DNA of 64,000 bases, taken from BD2-11 sp965221785. Its GTDB lineage: Bacteria; Gemmatimonadota; Gemmatimonadetes; Longimicrobiales; Gaopeijiaceae. How positions within the stretch are numbered: the stretch's first letter is position 1; each line of letters opens with the position of its first letter. Both the position numbers and the translations under genes were made by a program. A model generated the notes under the pieces. That model was not told the DNA's origin. It saw only the letters and a program-made list of their open reading frames with translations, and ran no database searches. Shown here one piece after another: positions 1-8,098 of this stretch. The stretch spans positions 248,001-312,000 of the forward strand of contig CBDCSR010000001.1 in the NCBI GenBank assembly GCA_965221785.1. The letters are read 5' to 3'.

Positions 1-29
1 CAGGCGCCGGCGCCGTCCCGGTGCCGACC

Positions 30-213
30 TCACTCTGCGGCGTCCACGGTCCGGACATGGCCGGCTGCGGAGTAGGCGAGAATCTGCCGGTCGGCGGTCA
101 ACAGCGGTGCGTCCAGATGACGCGCGGTGGCCACGATGAAACGATCGGCCGGGTCGGCGTGGAAGTCGCCCGGCAAACGTCGTGTCGACTACGATCAACG
201 CAGCGACGCCCAT
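30..213 (-). pseudogene. PIN-domain (VapC-like) toxin, internally deleted
   Basis: Two ends of a PIN ribonuclease toxin are joined with the middle missing. From the ATG at 213 the frame reads MGVAALIVVDTT, the usual first strand with the first catalytic Asp. About 16 codons in, the homology moves to the neighbouring frame, which reads GDFHADPADRFIVATARHLD and then a typical C-terminal LLTADRQILAY segment ending at the TGA at 30. A normal VapC of this kind is about 125-135 residues, so some 70-80 residues plus the reading frame have been lost. The start overlaps the end of the antitoxin gene by 19 bp, the normal layout of a phd/PIN operon. A functional toxin is unlikely. The loss is inferred by comparison with the family. 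Confidence 0.6.
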
Positions 214-434
214 TCGGACGGTTCGGTGGCTGGCATGAAAGGATCGTCGTAGGCCAGCACCGTACCCCGCATGGCGCCGACGATCGAAGAGGATCGGGTC
301 TGCTCGGGCAAGGGAGACAGTATCGCGACGGGACGGCCGCGGTTTGTGATGGTCACAGGTTCGCGGTCCTGATTCATCTGCTTGATCACTCGCAGGCACC
401 GGGCCTTGAAGTCGGCTGCGCCAACGGTCTTCAT
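195..434 (-). CDS. Type II antitoxin, Phd/YefM family
   Basis: The 79-residue protein starts MKTVGAADFKARCLRVIKQM and continues with EPVTITNRGRPVAILSP, the classic Phd/YefM DNA-binding fold in which the N-terminal half contacts the operator and the C-terminal tail wraps the toxin. The family neutralises PIN, Doc or RelE-type toxins and represses its own operon. Its ATG overlaps the stop codon of the ferritin gene by one base (TGATG), so it is probably translated from a ferritin transcript. The partner toxin downstream is broken, leaving an orphan antitoxin. No separate promoter is evident. Confidence 0.82.
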   Translation of the reverse strand: MKTVGAADFKARCLRVIKQMNQDREPVTITNRGRPVAILSPLPEQTRSSSIVGAMRGTVLAYDDPFMPATEPSEWASLR

Positions 435-937
435 CACGCCTCGTCCCCGCCCTGCCGCTGTCCTAGTTCCGTCTGGACCAGGAGCAGCGCCGACTTGTTG
501 TCGCCCGCCAGGCGCAGCCGGTCGACGATGTCGGAAGCGACCTTCTCCTCCTGCACCTGCTCGTTGACGAACCACTGCAGCATCACCTGGGTGGGGTAGT
601 CGGTTTGCTCCACGGCGAGGCCGTAGAGGTCGCCGATGAGTGAGGTCACCTTGCGTTCGTGGGCCAGCGCCGCCTGGAAGACCTCCAGGGGTGAGCCGAA
701 GTCCGAGGGCGGAGCGTCGATGCGGCCGAGGTCGACCCGGCCGTCGCGGTCGTTCACGAAGTCGAAGATGCGCAGTGCGTGCTCCCGCTCCTCGTCCGCC
801 TGCATGCGCATCCAGTGCGCGAAACCCGGATACCCGGTCCGCTCGAAGTACGCACTCATGGAAAGGTAGTACTGGCTCGCGTAGAACTCCTGCACGATCT
901 GCTCGTTAAGCGCCGCCTGCATCCTGTCGCCGATCAT
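434..937 (-). CDS. Non-haem ferritin (FtnA-like)
   Basis: The 167-residue protein has the length of bacterial ferritins and stores iron as a ferric mineral inside a 24-subunit shell. Ferroxidase ligands fall at the same positions as in E. coli FtnA: Glu17, Glu50, His53, Glu94, Gln127 and Glu130 (NEQVQEE). No haem-binding methionine typical of bacterioferritin is evident. The gene is followed without a gap by a Phd-type antitoxin gene, an unusual partner, so both are likely co-transcribed. Confidence 0.93.
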   Translation of the reverse strand: MIGDRMQAALNEQIVQEFYASQYYLSMSAYFERTGYPGFAHWMRMQADEEREHALRIFDFVNDRDGRVDLGRIDAPPSDFGSPLEVFQAALAHERKVTSLIGDLYGLAVEQTDYPTQVMLQWFVNEQVQEEKVASDIVDRLRLAGDNKSALLLVQTELGQRQGGDEA

Positions 938-982
938 CTGGTTGTTTCCCTTGGGTTGGTGAAGAAGGCTTGCTCCGCGTGT

Positions 983-2857
983 TCAGTACCCCAGTGCCCT
1001 TCCCCCGCGCCGGGGATCGGACCACGCGGTGAGCAGGTCGTCCACGACGACGATCATCTGGACATCGCCGGAGAGGCCCCCTCGCTCGATTACGACGTGA
1101 CCGAGCGTCTCCAGCTGCGAGATGGTTTCCGGCGGGAGCGCGCCCGCCTCGTAAAAGATCCGGTCCGGCAGATGCTGGTGGTGGACCCGCGGCGCCTGAA
1201 CGGCCTCGACGACATCCATCCCGAAGTCCACGACGTTGGAGATCGTCTGGAACACCGTGGTGATGATCGTCGCGCCACCCGGGGTGCCGGTGACCATTCC
1301 CAGCTCGCCGTCCGGCCCCAGGACGATGGTCGGCGACATCGACGACAGCATCCGCTTCCCCGGCTCGATGGCGTTGTTCTCGCCCTGCACCAGGCCGAAC
1401 TGGTTGGCGGAGCCTGGCTTGGCGGCGAGGTCGTCCATGTCGTTGTTCAGAATGAAGCCTGCCCCGGTGACGGTGACCTTGCTTCCGTACCAGGAGTTCA
1501 CGGTCGTGGTGACCGACACGGCGTTGCCCTCGGCATCGACGATCGAGTAGTGGGTCGTGTTTTCGCCCTCGTCGGGGACCCTAGCGCTCGGAGACGTCCC
1601 GGCTTCACTCGGTGCGCCCTCCAGTCCGGGCCCGACTTCGGAGGACGGAGTGGCGGCATCCAGCGAAATGGTCGCGCCCCGCTCGCTCGCGTATGCTGCC
1701 GAGGTCATGCGCTCCAGCGGCATTTCCACGAAGTCGGGATCGGCCAGGTAGTGGTTGCGGTCGGCGTAGCCTCGCCGCCAGGCCTCGGCGTGCAGATGGA
1801 TCGTCTGGGCCGACTGCCAGCCGAGGGAGGCAAGGTCGTAACCCTCCAGCATCCCGGCGGTCTGCGCCATCGTCACGCCCCCGGACGACGGGGGCGGCAT
1901 CGACATGACCGTATGGCCGCGGTATTCGAAAGCGACCGGCTCGCGCCACACCGCCTGGTATTCGGCGAGGTCCCGGCGGGTGAGGATGCCGCCGCCGCGT
2001 TCCATCTCGGCGAGGATGAGGTCCGCGGTTTCTCCAAGGTAGAAGTCGTCGCGGCCGAGATCGCGCAGGCGCCTCAGAGTCCGGGCCAGGTCCGGCTGGC
2101 GGAGCGTGTCGCCGACGGCGGGCGGGCGGCCTCCGCGGGGCAGGAACTGCGCGGCCGAGGCCGGAAAGGCCTGAAGGGCCGCGACCATCGCGTCGCCCAG
2201 GGAATTCAGGAAGCGGGGCCGCACGGGGAAGCCTCCGGCAAGCTCGATCGCGGGGTCCAGGAGCGTGGCCCATTCCACGTGGCCGAAGCGCCGATGGATT
2301 TGCCACATTCCGTCGACGGTTCCGGGCACGCCGACAGAGAGGTGGCCGACGACGACATCCTCCGTGACTTCCCCGTCCTCGTCCAGGTACATGTCCCGGG
2401 TCGAGGCGAAGGGAGCACGAGCGCGGAAGTCGAGAGCCGCCGTCTCGCCGTCCGCCGTCCGAAGCACCAGAAACCCGTCACCTCCGAGGTTCCCTGCTTC
2501 CGGGTTGACCACGGCCAGCGCGAACATCACCGCGACGGCGGCGTCCATCGCGTTCCCGCCGGACCTCAGGACGTCGACACCGACCTGGCTGGCGAGTTCG
2601 TCCGTCGAGACGACCATCCCGTTGGCGGCGGTGACGGGGGGAGGCGTTTCCCGGTACCGCCACGACTCCGGAAACGCGGTGCCGCCCGCCGACGAGGGAT
2701 CCCCGCAGCCGATGCAGGCCGCGAGCGCCAGGCCGAGAGCCGCCTGCAACAGCAGCGACGGCCGCGCCCGAGAGCGTCCAGGGCCATTGCCGCCTTCGGG
2801 GCCCCGGTCCCCCTGTGGGGTGCGGGACCAGCGCCCATCGTAAGGCGGAACTCTCAT
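983..2857 (-). CDS. ggt: Gamma-glutamyltransferase, lipoprotein
   Basis: The 624-residue protein is a gamma-glutamyltransferase, which transfers or hydrolyses the gamma-glutamyl group of glutathione in the periplasm. The signature GENTTHYSIVDAEGNAVS holds the autocatalytic threonine that becomes the N-terminus of the small subunit, and SMSPTIVLGPDGE and GTPGGATI follow as expected. A hydrophobic segment ending LALAACIGCGD suggests lipoprotein export. The ATG at 2857 was chosen because an AAGGAG ribosome-binding site lies seven bases upstream; an in-frame start 54 bp further up has no such site. It is a single gene on the minus strand. Confidence 0.92.
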   Translation of the reverse strand: MRVPPYDGRWSRTPQGDRGPEGGNGPGRSRARPSLLLQAALGLALAACIGCGDPSSAGGTAFPESWRYRETPPPVTAANGMVVSTDELASQVGVDVLRSGGNAMDAAVAVMFALAVVNPEAGNLGGDGFLVLRTADGETAALDFRARAPFASTRDMYLDEDGEVTEDVVVGHLSVGVPGTVDGMWQIHRRFGHVEWATLLDPAIELAGGFPVRPRFLNSLGDAMVAALQAFPASAAQFLPRGGRPPAVGDTLRQPDLARTLRRLRDLGRDDFYLGETADLILAEMERGGGILTRRDLAEYQAVWREPVAFEYRGHTVMSMPPPSSGGVTMAQTAGMLEGYDLASLGWQSAQTIHLHAEAWRRGYADRNHYLADPDFVEMPLERMTSAAYASERGATISLDAATPSSEVGPGLEGAPSEAGTSPSARVPDEGENTTHYSIVDAEGNAVSVTTTVNSWYGSKVTVTGAGFILNNDMDDLAAKPGSANQFGLVQGENNAIEPGKRMLSSMSPTIVLGPDGELGMVTGTPGGATIITTVFQTISNVVDFGMDVVEAVQAPRVHHQHLPDRIFYEAGALPPETISQLETLGHVVIERGGLSGDVQMIVVVDDLLTAWSDPRRGGRALGY

Positions 2858-3114
2858 TCGTGCTCTCCTTCCCGGTGTTGACAGGCCTCCCGGGGACTCA
2901 CAGGGTCTCACGGGGACTTCCTGGGCTGGTCGGGATGGACGGGACGCGGGAGCCCCGCCTGGTCGAACACAATGTACCGATCTTCCGATTCCTGACCAGA
3001 GTTCGACGAGACCCGGCGTACCCCATTCGAATCGTTCGTTTCTTTACTCCGGCCTCCTGCGCCTTTAGCTTTCCTGCTCCCCGTCTCCGGCGTTTCAACT
3101 GAATCCCGGGGAAC

Positions 3115-3486
3115 GCGGAGCGCACGAGTGAGGATCGCTGGCGGGTTCGCCCGCCGGAGGAAAGTCCGAGCTCCACAGGGCAAGGGTGCCGGGTAACGCC
3201 CGGGCGGCGTGAGCCGACGGAAAGTGCCGCAGAGAGCAGACCGCCGATGGCCCCCCGGGGCACAGGCAAGGGTGAAAGGGTGCGGTAAGGGCGCACCGGG
3301 CCGCTGGAAACAGGGGCCGCATGGCAAACCCCACCCGGAGCAAGGCCGAATAGAGGACAAGGAGTCGCCCGCTCCGCCCGAGTCCCGGGTAGGCCGCACG
3401 AGGCCGGCAGCGATGCCGGTCCCAGATAAATGATCCTCCCCCGTCTTCGGGCGGGGACAGAACTCGGCTTATTCCGTGCGCTCCGC
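3115..3486 (+). ncRNA. rnpB: RNase P RNA, bacterial class A
   Basis: This is the catalytic RNA that trims tRNA 5' ends. The hallmark GAGGAAAGTCCGAGCTCCAC lies near the 5' side (about 3,168-3,187). The other universal blocks follow in order: GGGTGAAAGGGTGCGGTAAG, then CCCACCCGGAGCAAGGCCGA, then CAGATAAATGATC near the 3' end. The ends were set by the terminal helix P1: GCGGAGCGCACG at 3115-3126 pairs perfectly with CGTGCGCTCCGC at 3475-3486. The total length of 372 bases is normal. A tRNA gene follows 32 bases downstream. Confidence 0.93.
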
Positions 3487-3518
3487 CGCGGGGGAGCACG
3501 CGGTCATGGCCGCGACAC

Positions 3519-3592
<74 letters not shown>

Positions 3593-3636
3593 TCCTTCGC
3601 CGGCCCGAATCCGCGGCTTGGCGCCCCGCCGCCCGA

Positions 3637-4425
3637 TCAGCCGTAGCGGCCCTCGATGTAATCGGCAGTCTGCCGGTGCTGCGGGTTCAGGAAGACGTCC
3701 TCGGTAAGGCCGTGCTCGATCACCTTGCCGATCAGCATGAACACGGTCTCCTCGCTGGCTCGCCGCGCCTGGGCCATGTTGTGGGTCACGATCAGGATCG
3801 TGAACTCGCCCCTCAGCTCCCAGATGAGCTCCTCCACGGCCGCCGTGCCCTTGGGATCGAGCGCCGAGCAGGGTTCGTCCATGAGCAGCACGGCGGGCTT
3901 CACCGGGAGCAACCGCGCGATACAGAGCTTCTGCTGCTCCTCGAGCGACAGCTCGGTGGCCAGGGTGTCGAGCCGATCCTTGACCGAGTCCCAGAGCAGC
4001 ACCTTGCGCAGGGCATCCTCGACCAGTTCCTCCTTGCGGGAGCGCGAGACGCGGTGGCCGCGGGCGTGCAGTCGGTGGCCGAAGCTCACGTTGTCGCGGA
4101 TGGAGAGCGGCAGGGGATTTGGGCGCTGAAACACCATCCCCACCTGCTTGCGCACCTGCACCAGCTCTACCTCCGGCGCGTAGATGTCCTGGCCCAGAAT
4201 CTCGATGCTTCCCGTGGTACGCACGTAGCCGAGCCGCTCGTTGATGCGGTTGCAGCTCCGGAGCAGGGTGGATTTGCCGCAGCCCGACGGGCCGATGAGC
4301 GAGGTGATGATGCCCTGCCTGACATCCAGGTTGACATCGAAAAGGGCCTGGAAGTCTCCATACCAGAGGTTGAGCCCGCGGGTCGCGATCGCGGCAGGGA
4401 CGGGAGCGACAGCCGGCTCAGCCAA
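3637..4425 (-). CDS. pstB: Phosphate ABC transporter ATPase, PstB-like subunit with degenerate signature motif
   Basis: The 262-residue ATPase energises phosphate import with PstA, PstC and PstS. Walker A is GPSGCGKST (45-53), the Q-loop Gln is at 100 in VFQRPNP, Walker B with catalytic Glu is MDEPCSALDP (Asp183, Glu184) and the H-loop His is at 215. The ABC signature, normally LSGGQ, is LSLEEQ (159-164). A homodimer would therefore lack a normal signature at both ATP sites. The start overlaps the previous ATPase gene by 8 bp, suggesting coupled translation and a heterodimer. The family call is firm; the partner is inferred. Confidence 0.88.
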   Translation of the reverse strand: MAEPAVAPVPAAIATRGLNLWYGDFQALFDVNLDVRQGIITSLIGPSGCGKSTLLRSCNRINERLGYVRTTGSIEILGQDIYAPEVELVQVRKQVGMVFQRPNPLPLSIRDNVSFGHRLHARGHRVSRSRKEELVEDALRKVLLWDSVKDRLDTLATELSLEEQQKLCIARLLPVKPAVLLMDEPCSALDPKGTAAVEELIWELRGEFTILIVTHNMAQARRASEETVFMLIGKVIEHGLTEDVFLNPQHRQTADYIEGRYG

Positions 4426-5221
4426 AGCGTCCCTCGATGTAGTCGTGGGTGCGCGGATCCTTGACGATACCGCTGAAGATGCGCGCCGTGCCGCTGGTTT
4501 CGACGTGCTCGCCGGTCAGGAAGAACGCGGTCCGGTCCGCCAGCCGCCTCGCCTGCTGCACCAGGTTGGTCACCAGCACGATCGACATCTCGTTCTTCAA
4601 GTCCTTGAGGACATCCTCTATGCGCATCGTGGTGACCGGATCCACGGCGATCGAGAACTCGTCCAGGAGCAGAAGATCGGGTTCCTGAGAAAGCGCCCGC
4701 GCGATGGTCAGGCGCTGCTGCTGGCCTCCGGAGAGCAGGCTTCCGAGCGAATCCAGGCGGTCCTTCACCTCTTCCCAGAGCGCGGCGCGCCGGAGGCACC
4801 GTTCGACGATCTCGTCGAGCTCGCTCCCCTTGCGCACGCCCCGCAGGCGCGGAGCCAGGGCCACGTTCTCGTAGACGGTGAGCGGGAGCCCCACCGGGAG
4901 CGGAAAGACCACGCCGATGCGGCTGCGCAGGGCGTACACGTTGCGAACACGGCGGATGTCGCGGCCATCGAAGGTGATCCGGCCCTCCACCTCCATCCCG
5001 GGAATGAACTCGTCCATGCGGTTGAGGGCGCGCAGGAACGAGGTCTTGCCCGATCCTGCGGGGCCGATGATCCCCAGGATCTCGTTCCGGCGAATGGAGA
5101 GATCCAGCCCTCGCAGCGCCACATGCTTCCCGTAGCGAATCGTCAGGTTCTGCACGACCACCTTCGCGGAAAGCGCATCGGCCGAGGCGCCGCCGCCGTC
5201 GGGCGCCGTGCCCGCTACCAT
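4418..5221 (-). CDS. Phosphate ABC transporter ATPase, PstB-like subunit lacking Q-loop Gln and H-loop His
   Basis: This 267-residue PstB paralogue is the complement of the next gene. It keeps Walker A (GPAGSGKTS, 53-61), the full signature LSGGQQQR (163-170) and Walker B LLLLDE (183-188). The Q-loop Gln is replaced by Pro107 (VFPLPVG where VFQKPNP is usual), and the H-loop His is Asn219 (LVTNLVQ). The D-loop region is also altered (DEFSIAVDP). Paired with its neighbour, it would supply the good signature for one competent ATP site while its own site is degenerate. The start ATG overlaps the pstA stop region by 7 bp. Confidence 0.87.
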   Translation of the reverse strand: MVAGTAPDGGGASADALSAKVVVQNLTIRYGKHVALRGLDLSIRRNEILGIIGPAGSGKTSFLRALNRMDEFIPGMEVEGRITFDGRDIRRVRNVYALRSRIGVVFPLPVGLPLTVYENVALAPRLRGVRKGSELDEIVERCLRRAALWEEVKDRLDSLGSLLSGGQQQRLTIARALSQEPDLLLLDEFSIAVDPVTTMRIEDVLKDLKNEMSIVLVTNLVQQARRLADRTAFFLTGEHVETSGTARIFSGIVKDPRTHDYIEGRFG

Positions 5222-6105
5222 TTCTTTCTCCCGCGCACGTACACGCGAAAGGCGATGGAGAGCGCGTTCATCGCCAGCACCATGGAAATCAGCACAAGCG
5301 CCACGCCGAAGGGCAGCGCTTCCGGCGCGTCCGGTACCTGAGTGGCGATGACGAACAGGTGCAGCGACATGGCCATGGTCTGGTCCAGGACGCCCTGGGG
5401 CAGGAAGGGAAGGAAGAAAGCCGCGCCCGTGAACATGATGGGAGCGGTCTCTCCCGAGGTGCGCGACACCTCCAGGATGATACCCGTGAGAATGCCGCTC
5501 AGGGCGTTGGGCAGCACGATGCGGCGAATGGTCTGCCAGCGGGTTGCGCCCATGTTCCAGCAGGCCTCCCGGAAGGCGCGCGGCACCGCCTGCAGCGACT
5601 CGCGGGTGGACACGATGACGACCGGGAGCGTCATCACCGCCAGGGTGAGGCTGGCCGCCAGAATGCTCGTGCCGAAGCGGAAGAAGAGCACGAAGGCGCC
5701 CACCCCGAACAGGGCGTGCACGATCGACGGCACCCCCGCCAGGTTGATGATCGCGAGGTTTATGGCGCGGGTGAGCCAGTTGTCGGGGGCGTATTCGCTC
5801 AGGTAGACGGCGGCCGCCACCCCCACGGGCACGGACGCGATCAGCGCCACGACCACCAGCCACACCGTCCCCACCAGGGCGGGTAGAATGCCCCCGGCGG
5901 TCATGCCGTCCACCGGCCGCGTGGTAAGAAACTCCCAGGAAATGACGGGGCCGCCCTCTACCACCAGCAGTGCCATGATGATCACGACCGGGAGGATGAG
6001 CAGCGCGGTCATCAGTCCAAGCAAAACGCGCACTAGCCACTCTACCTTCCGGTCGCGCGAGTTCAGCGAGGTGCCCGCGAACAAAGGGGCCGCCGTACCG
6101 GTCAT
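5215..6105 (-). CDS. pstA: Phosphate ABC transporter permease PstA
   Basis: The 296-residue inner-membrane protein has six predicted hydrophobic segments, beginning with VRVLLGLMTALLILPVVIIM. The EAA-type cytoplasmic loop REACWNMGATRWQTIRRIVLP contacts the ATPase. It forms the phosphate channel with PstC. The start at 6105 gives the standard four-base ATGA overlap with pstC, and the 3' end overlaps the first ATPase gene. The next in-frame upstream codons lie inside pstC. Confidence 0.9.
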   Translation of the reverse strand: MTGTAAPLFAGTSLNSRDRKVEWLVRVLLGLMTALLILPVVIIMALLVVEGGPVISWEFLTTRPVDGMTAGGILPALVGTVWLVVVALIASVPVGVAAAVYLSEYAPDNWLTRAINLAIINLAGVPSIVHALFGVGAFVLFFRFGTSILAASLTLAVMTLPVVIVSTRESLQAVPRAFREACWNMGATRWQTIRRIVLPNALSGILTGIILEVSRTSGETAPIMFTGAAFFLPFLPQGVLDQTMAMSLHLFVIATQVPDAPEALPFGVALVLISMVLAMNALSIAFRVYVRGRKKW

Positions 6106-7043
6106 GGGCGCCCCCGCTCCCCCTTCCTGCGGATCCCGCGCATGATGGTATCCGCGGCCAGGTTGATCGCGAAGGTCACCAGGAAAAGCAGGATGCCCAG
6201 CGTGAAGAGCGCCCGGAAGTGATCGGAGCCGACGGCCGTCTCGCCCAGTTCCGCCGCAATGGTGGCGGTGAGGGCGCGAACGGAGTCGAATACGCTGTCC
6301 GGGAGGTTGATGGAGTGGCCGCTCGCCATGAGCACGACCATCGTCTCGCCGAAACCGCGCCCCACGCCCAGCAGTACCGCCGCAACCAGGCCGTTTTTTG
6401 CCGCCGGAATCACGACCTTGCGGATCACCTGCCAGCGTGTGGCGCCCAGCGCTTCGGCCGCTTCCCGATAGCCGTCCGGAACCGCCTTGAGCGCGTCCTC
6501 GGCGATGGTGGTCATGATGGGCGCCGCCATCAGGCCCAGAATGATCCCCGCGTTGAGGACGTTCAGCCCGATGGGCACTGCGAAGATGTCGATGATGAGC
6601 GAGTTCATGATGCTGAAGCCGATGAACCCCCACACCACCGAAGGGATGGCCGCGAGCAGCTCGACGAGCACCTTGAGCAGTTCGCGCACCCGGCCGCTCG
6701 CGAACTCACCGATGAAAACGGCGGCCGCCAGGGAGAATGGGATCGACACCACCATCGCCAGCCCGGTGATGCTGGCTGTCCCCACGATGAGAGCCAGCGC
6801 GCCGTAGGTGGCATCCAGCGCCGATGTGGGCCGCCATGCGATGGACCCGAAGAACTCGCCCGCGTCGAATTCGGAGAACACGAATCCGAGCCCCTCGCGC
6901 GCAATGAAGACGAAGATTCCGCCGATGAAGAGGATCGCCGAAGTGCCGCCGATGAAGACCAACACCGTTACGGCGCGGTCGAGATACCAGGCGCGTCCGC
7001 GGTGGTCGAGGTTGCGCGAGTGGGCGAGCGCAAGCTGGTTCAT
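6102..7043 (-). CDS. pstC: Phosphate ABC transporter permease PstC
   Basis: The 313-residue permease has a long first periplasmic region (residues about 50-90) typical of PstC, then a permease core with the loop REAAEALGATRWQVIRKVVIP for ATPase contact and GRGFGETMVVLMASG. The protein sits in the inner membrane and forms the phosphate-conducting heterodimer with PstA. It lies 31 bp after pstS in the same direction and overlaps pstA by four bases, so the whole set is one operon. No phoU gene follows within the window. Confidence 0.9.
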   Translation of the reverse strand: MNQLALAHSRNLDHRGRAWYLDRAVTVLVFIGGTSAILFIGGIFVFIAREGLGFVFSEFDAGEFFGSIAWRPTSALDATYGALALIVGTASITGLAMVVSIPFSLAAAVFIGEFASGRVRELLKVLVELLAAIPSVVWGFIGFSIMNSLIIDIFAVPIGLNVLNAGIILGLMAAPIMTTIAEDALKAVPDGYREAAEALGATRWQVIRKVVIPAAKNGLVAAVLLGVGRGFGETMVVLMASGHSINLPDSVFDSVRALTATIAAELGETAVGSDHFRALFTLGILLFLVTFAINLAADTIMRGIRRKGERGRP

Positions 7044-7074
7044 CGGGGGTTGATCAGGAAAGCCGTGTGCCGGG

Positions 7075-7950
7075 CTACTCCACGCACTGGGTGGGTATCG
7101 CAGGGGTGTATCCCAGCTCCAGCATGATGCACTGGCCGGTTTCGCCCAGCACCCAGTCGAGGTATGCCTTTACCTCGCCCGCGGGATTGCCGGAGGTGTA
7201 CATGAGCAGGGGCCGTGAGATCGGGTAGCTGCCGTCGAGCGCGCTCTCTATGGAGGGAGCGACGCAGGGGTCGCCGGGGCTGCCCATCACGCAGGGCATC
7301 CTGACCTCGGGGATCGCGTAGGCCATCCCGCTGTAGCCGATCGCGCAGGGCGTCTGGGCGACCAGGTGCACCACGTCCTTCGAGCCGTGCATGTCGTGGG
7401 ACCCGAGCTTGAAGTCCTCGTTGTCCAGAACCGCTTCACGGAAGTAGGCGAAGGTGCCGGAGTTGTTCTGACGGCTCACGCGCACTATTTCGTCCGAGTC
7501 GCACCCCGGTACGGTGACACCGAGCTGACTCCAGCGCCTGAGTGTGCCGCTCGTCCCGTAGATGCCCGCCAGCTGCTGCAGGGTGAGCTGATCGACCGGG
7601 TTGTCGGCATGAACGTACACCGCCAGCGCGTCGTGCCCGACCAGGTGCTCGACGGGGTCGTTTCCATTCGCACGGGCTGCCCCAATCTCCCGCTCGGTCA
7701 TCTTGCGGCTGGAGTTGGCGATGTCCACAGTGCCGTTGATCATCGCCGAGATGCCGGTTCCGGAGCCGCCCCCCGAGACGGCCACGGCGACTTCCCCGTC
7801 GACGGTACTGTACGCTTCCGCCCAGGCCTGGGCGACGGTGATCAGCGTATCGGATCCCTTGTTCTGGATGACCGCGCGGGCGGTGTTCCCGGCGTTGCCG
7901 CCGCATGCGATGACAAGGACCGACACCAGGGTGGACATGCTACGTTTCAT
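7075..7950 (-). CDS. pstS: Phosphate-binding lipoprotein PstS
   Basis: The 291-residue substrate-binding protein opens the phosphate import operon. The signal MKRSMSTLVSVLVIACGGN ends in a lipobox (VIAC), so it is anchored as a lipoprotein. Phosphate-binding loops are visible as NKGSDTLI, GGGSGTGISAM and RQNNSGTFAYF. Several cysteines (Asp-Cys-Asp, Met-Pro-Cys, Asp-Pro-Cys, Gln-Cys) could form disulphides. The upstream 150 bp presumably holds the operon promoter. I could not identify a convincing Pho box by eye. Confidence 0.9.
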   Translation of the reverse strand: MKRSMSTLVSVLVIACGGNAGNTARAVIQNKGSDTLITVAQAWAEAYSTVDGEVAVAVSGGGSGTGISAMINGTVDIANSSRKMTEREIGAARANGNDPVEHLVGHDALAVYVHADNPVDQLTLQQLAGIYGTSGTLRRWSQLGVTVPGCDSDEIVRVSRQNNSGTFAYFREAVLDNEDFKLGSHDMHGSKDVVHLVAQTPCAIGYSGMAYAIPEVRMPCVMGSPGDPCVAPSIESALDGSYPISRPLLMYTSGNPAGEVKAYLDWVLGETGQCIMLELGYTPAIPTQCVE

Positions 7951-8098
7951 TCTCGGCTCCCCCTGCGGATGGTGCTCCCGTTGCGGATGAACGCGGGTCC
8001 GGGCAGACCCGTTCCGGCAGCCGGGCAGTTGAACCAGAATAACCTATCACTAGGTGAGGGCCGACCGGTACCGCCCAGCGGAACGAGAGGCGCGACTG

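Noticed and set aside
779..2881. A 700-codon plus-strand frame opposite gamma-glutamyltransferase
   Set aside because: It has low-complexity Arg/Gly/His composition and no motifs; the minus strand encodes a complete enzyme.
5222..6040. N-terminal extension of the second ATPase frame
   Set aside because: It runs through pstA in another frame and reads as Arg/His-rich noise; the ATPase begins at 5221 next to its conserved domain.
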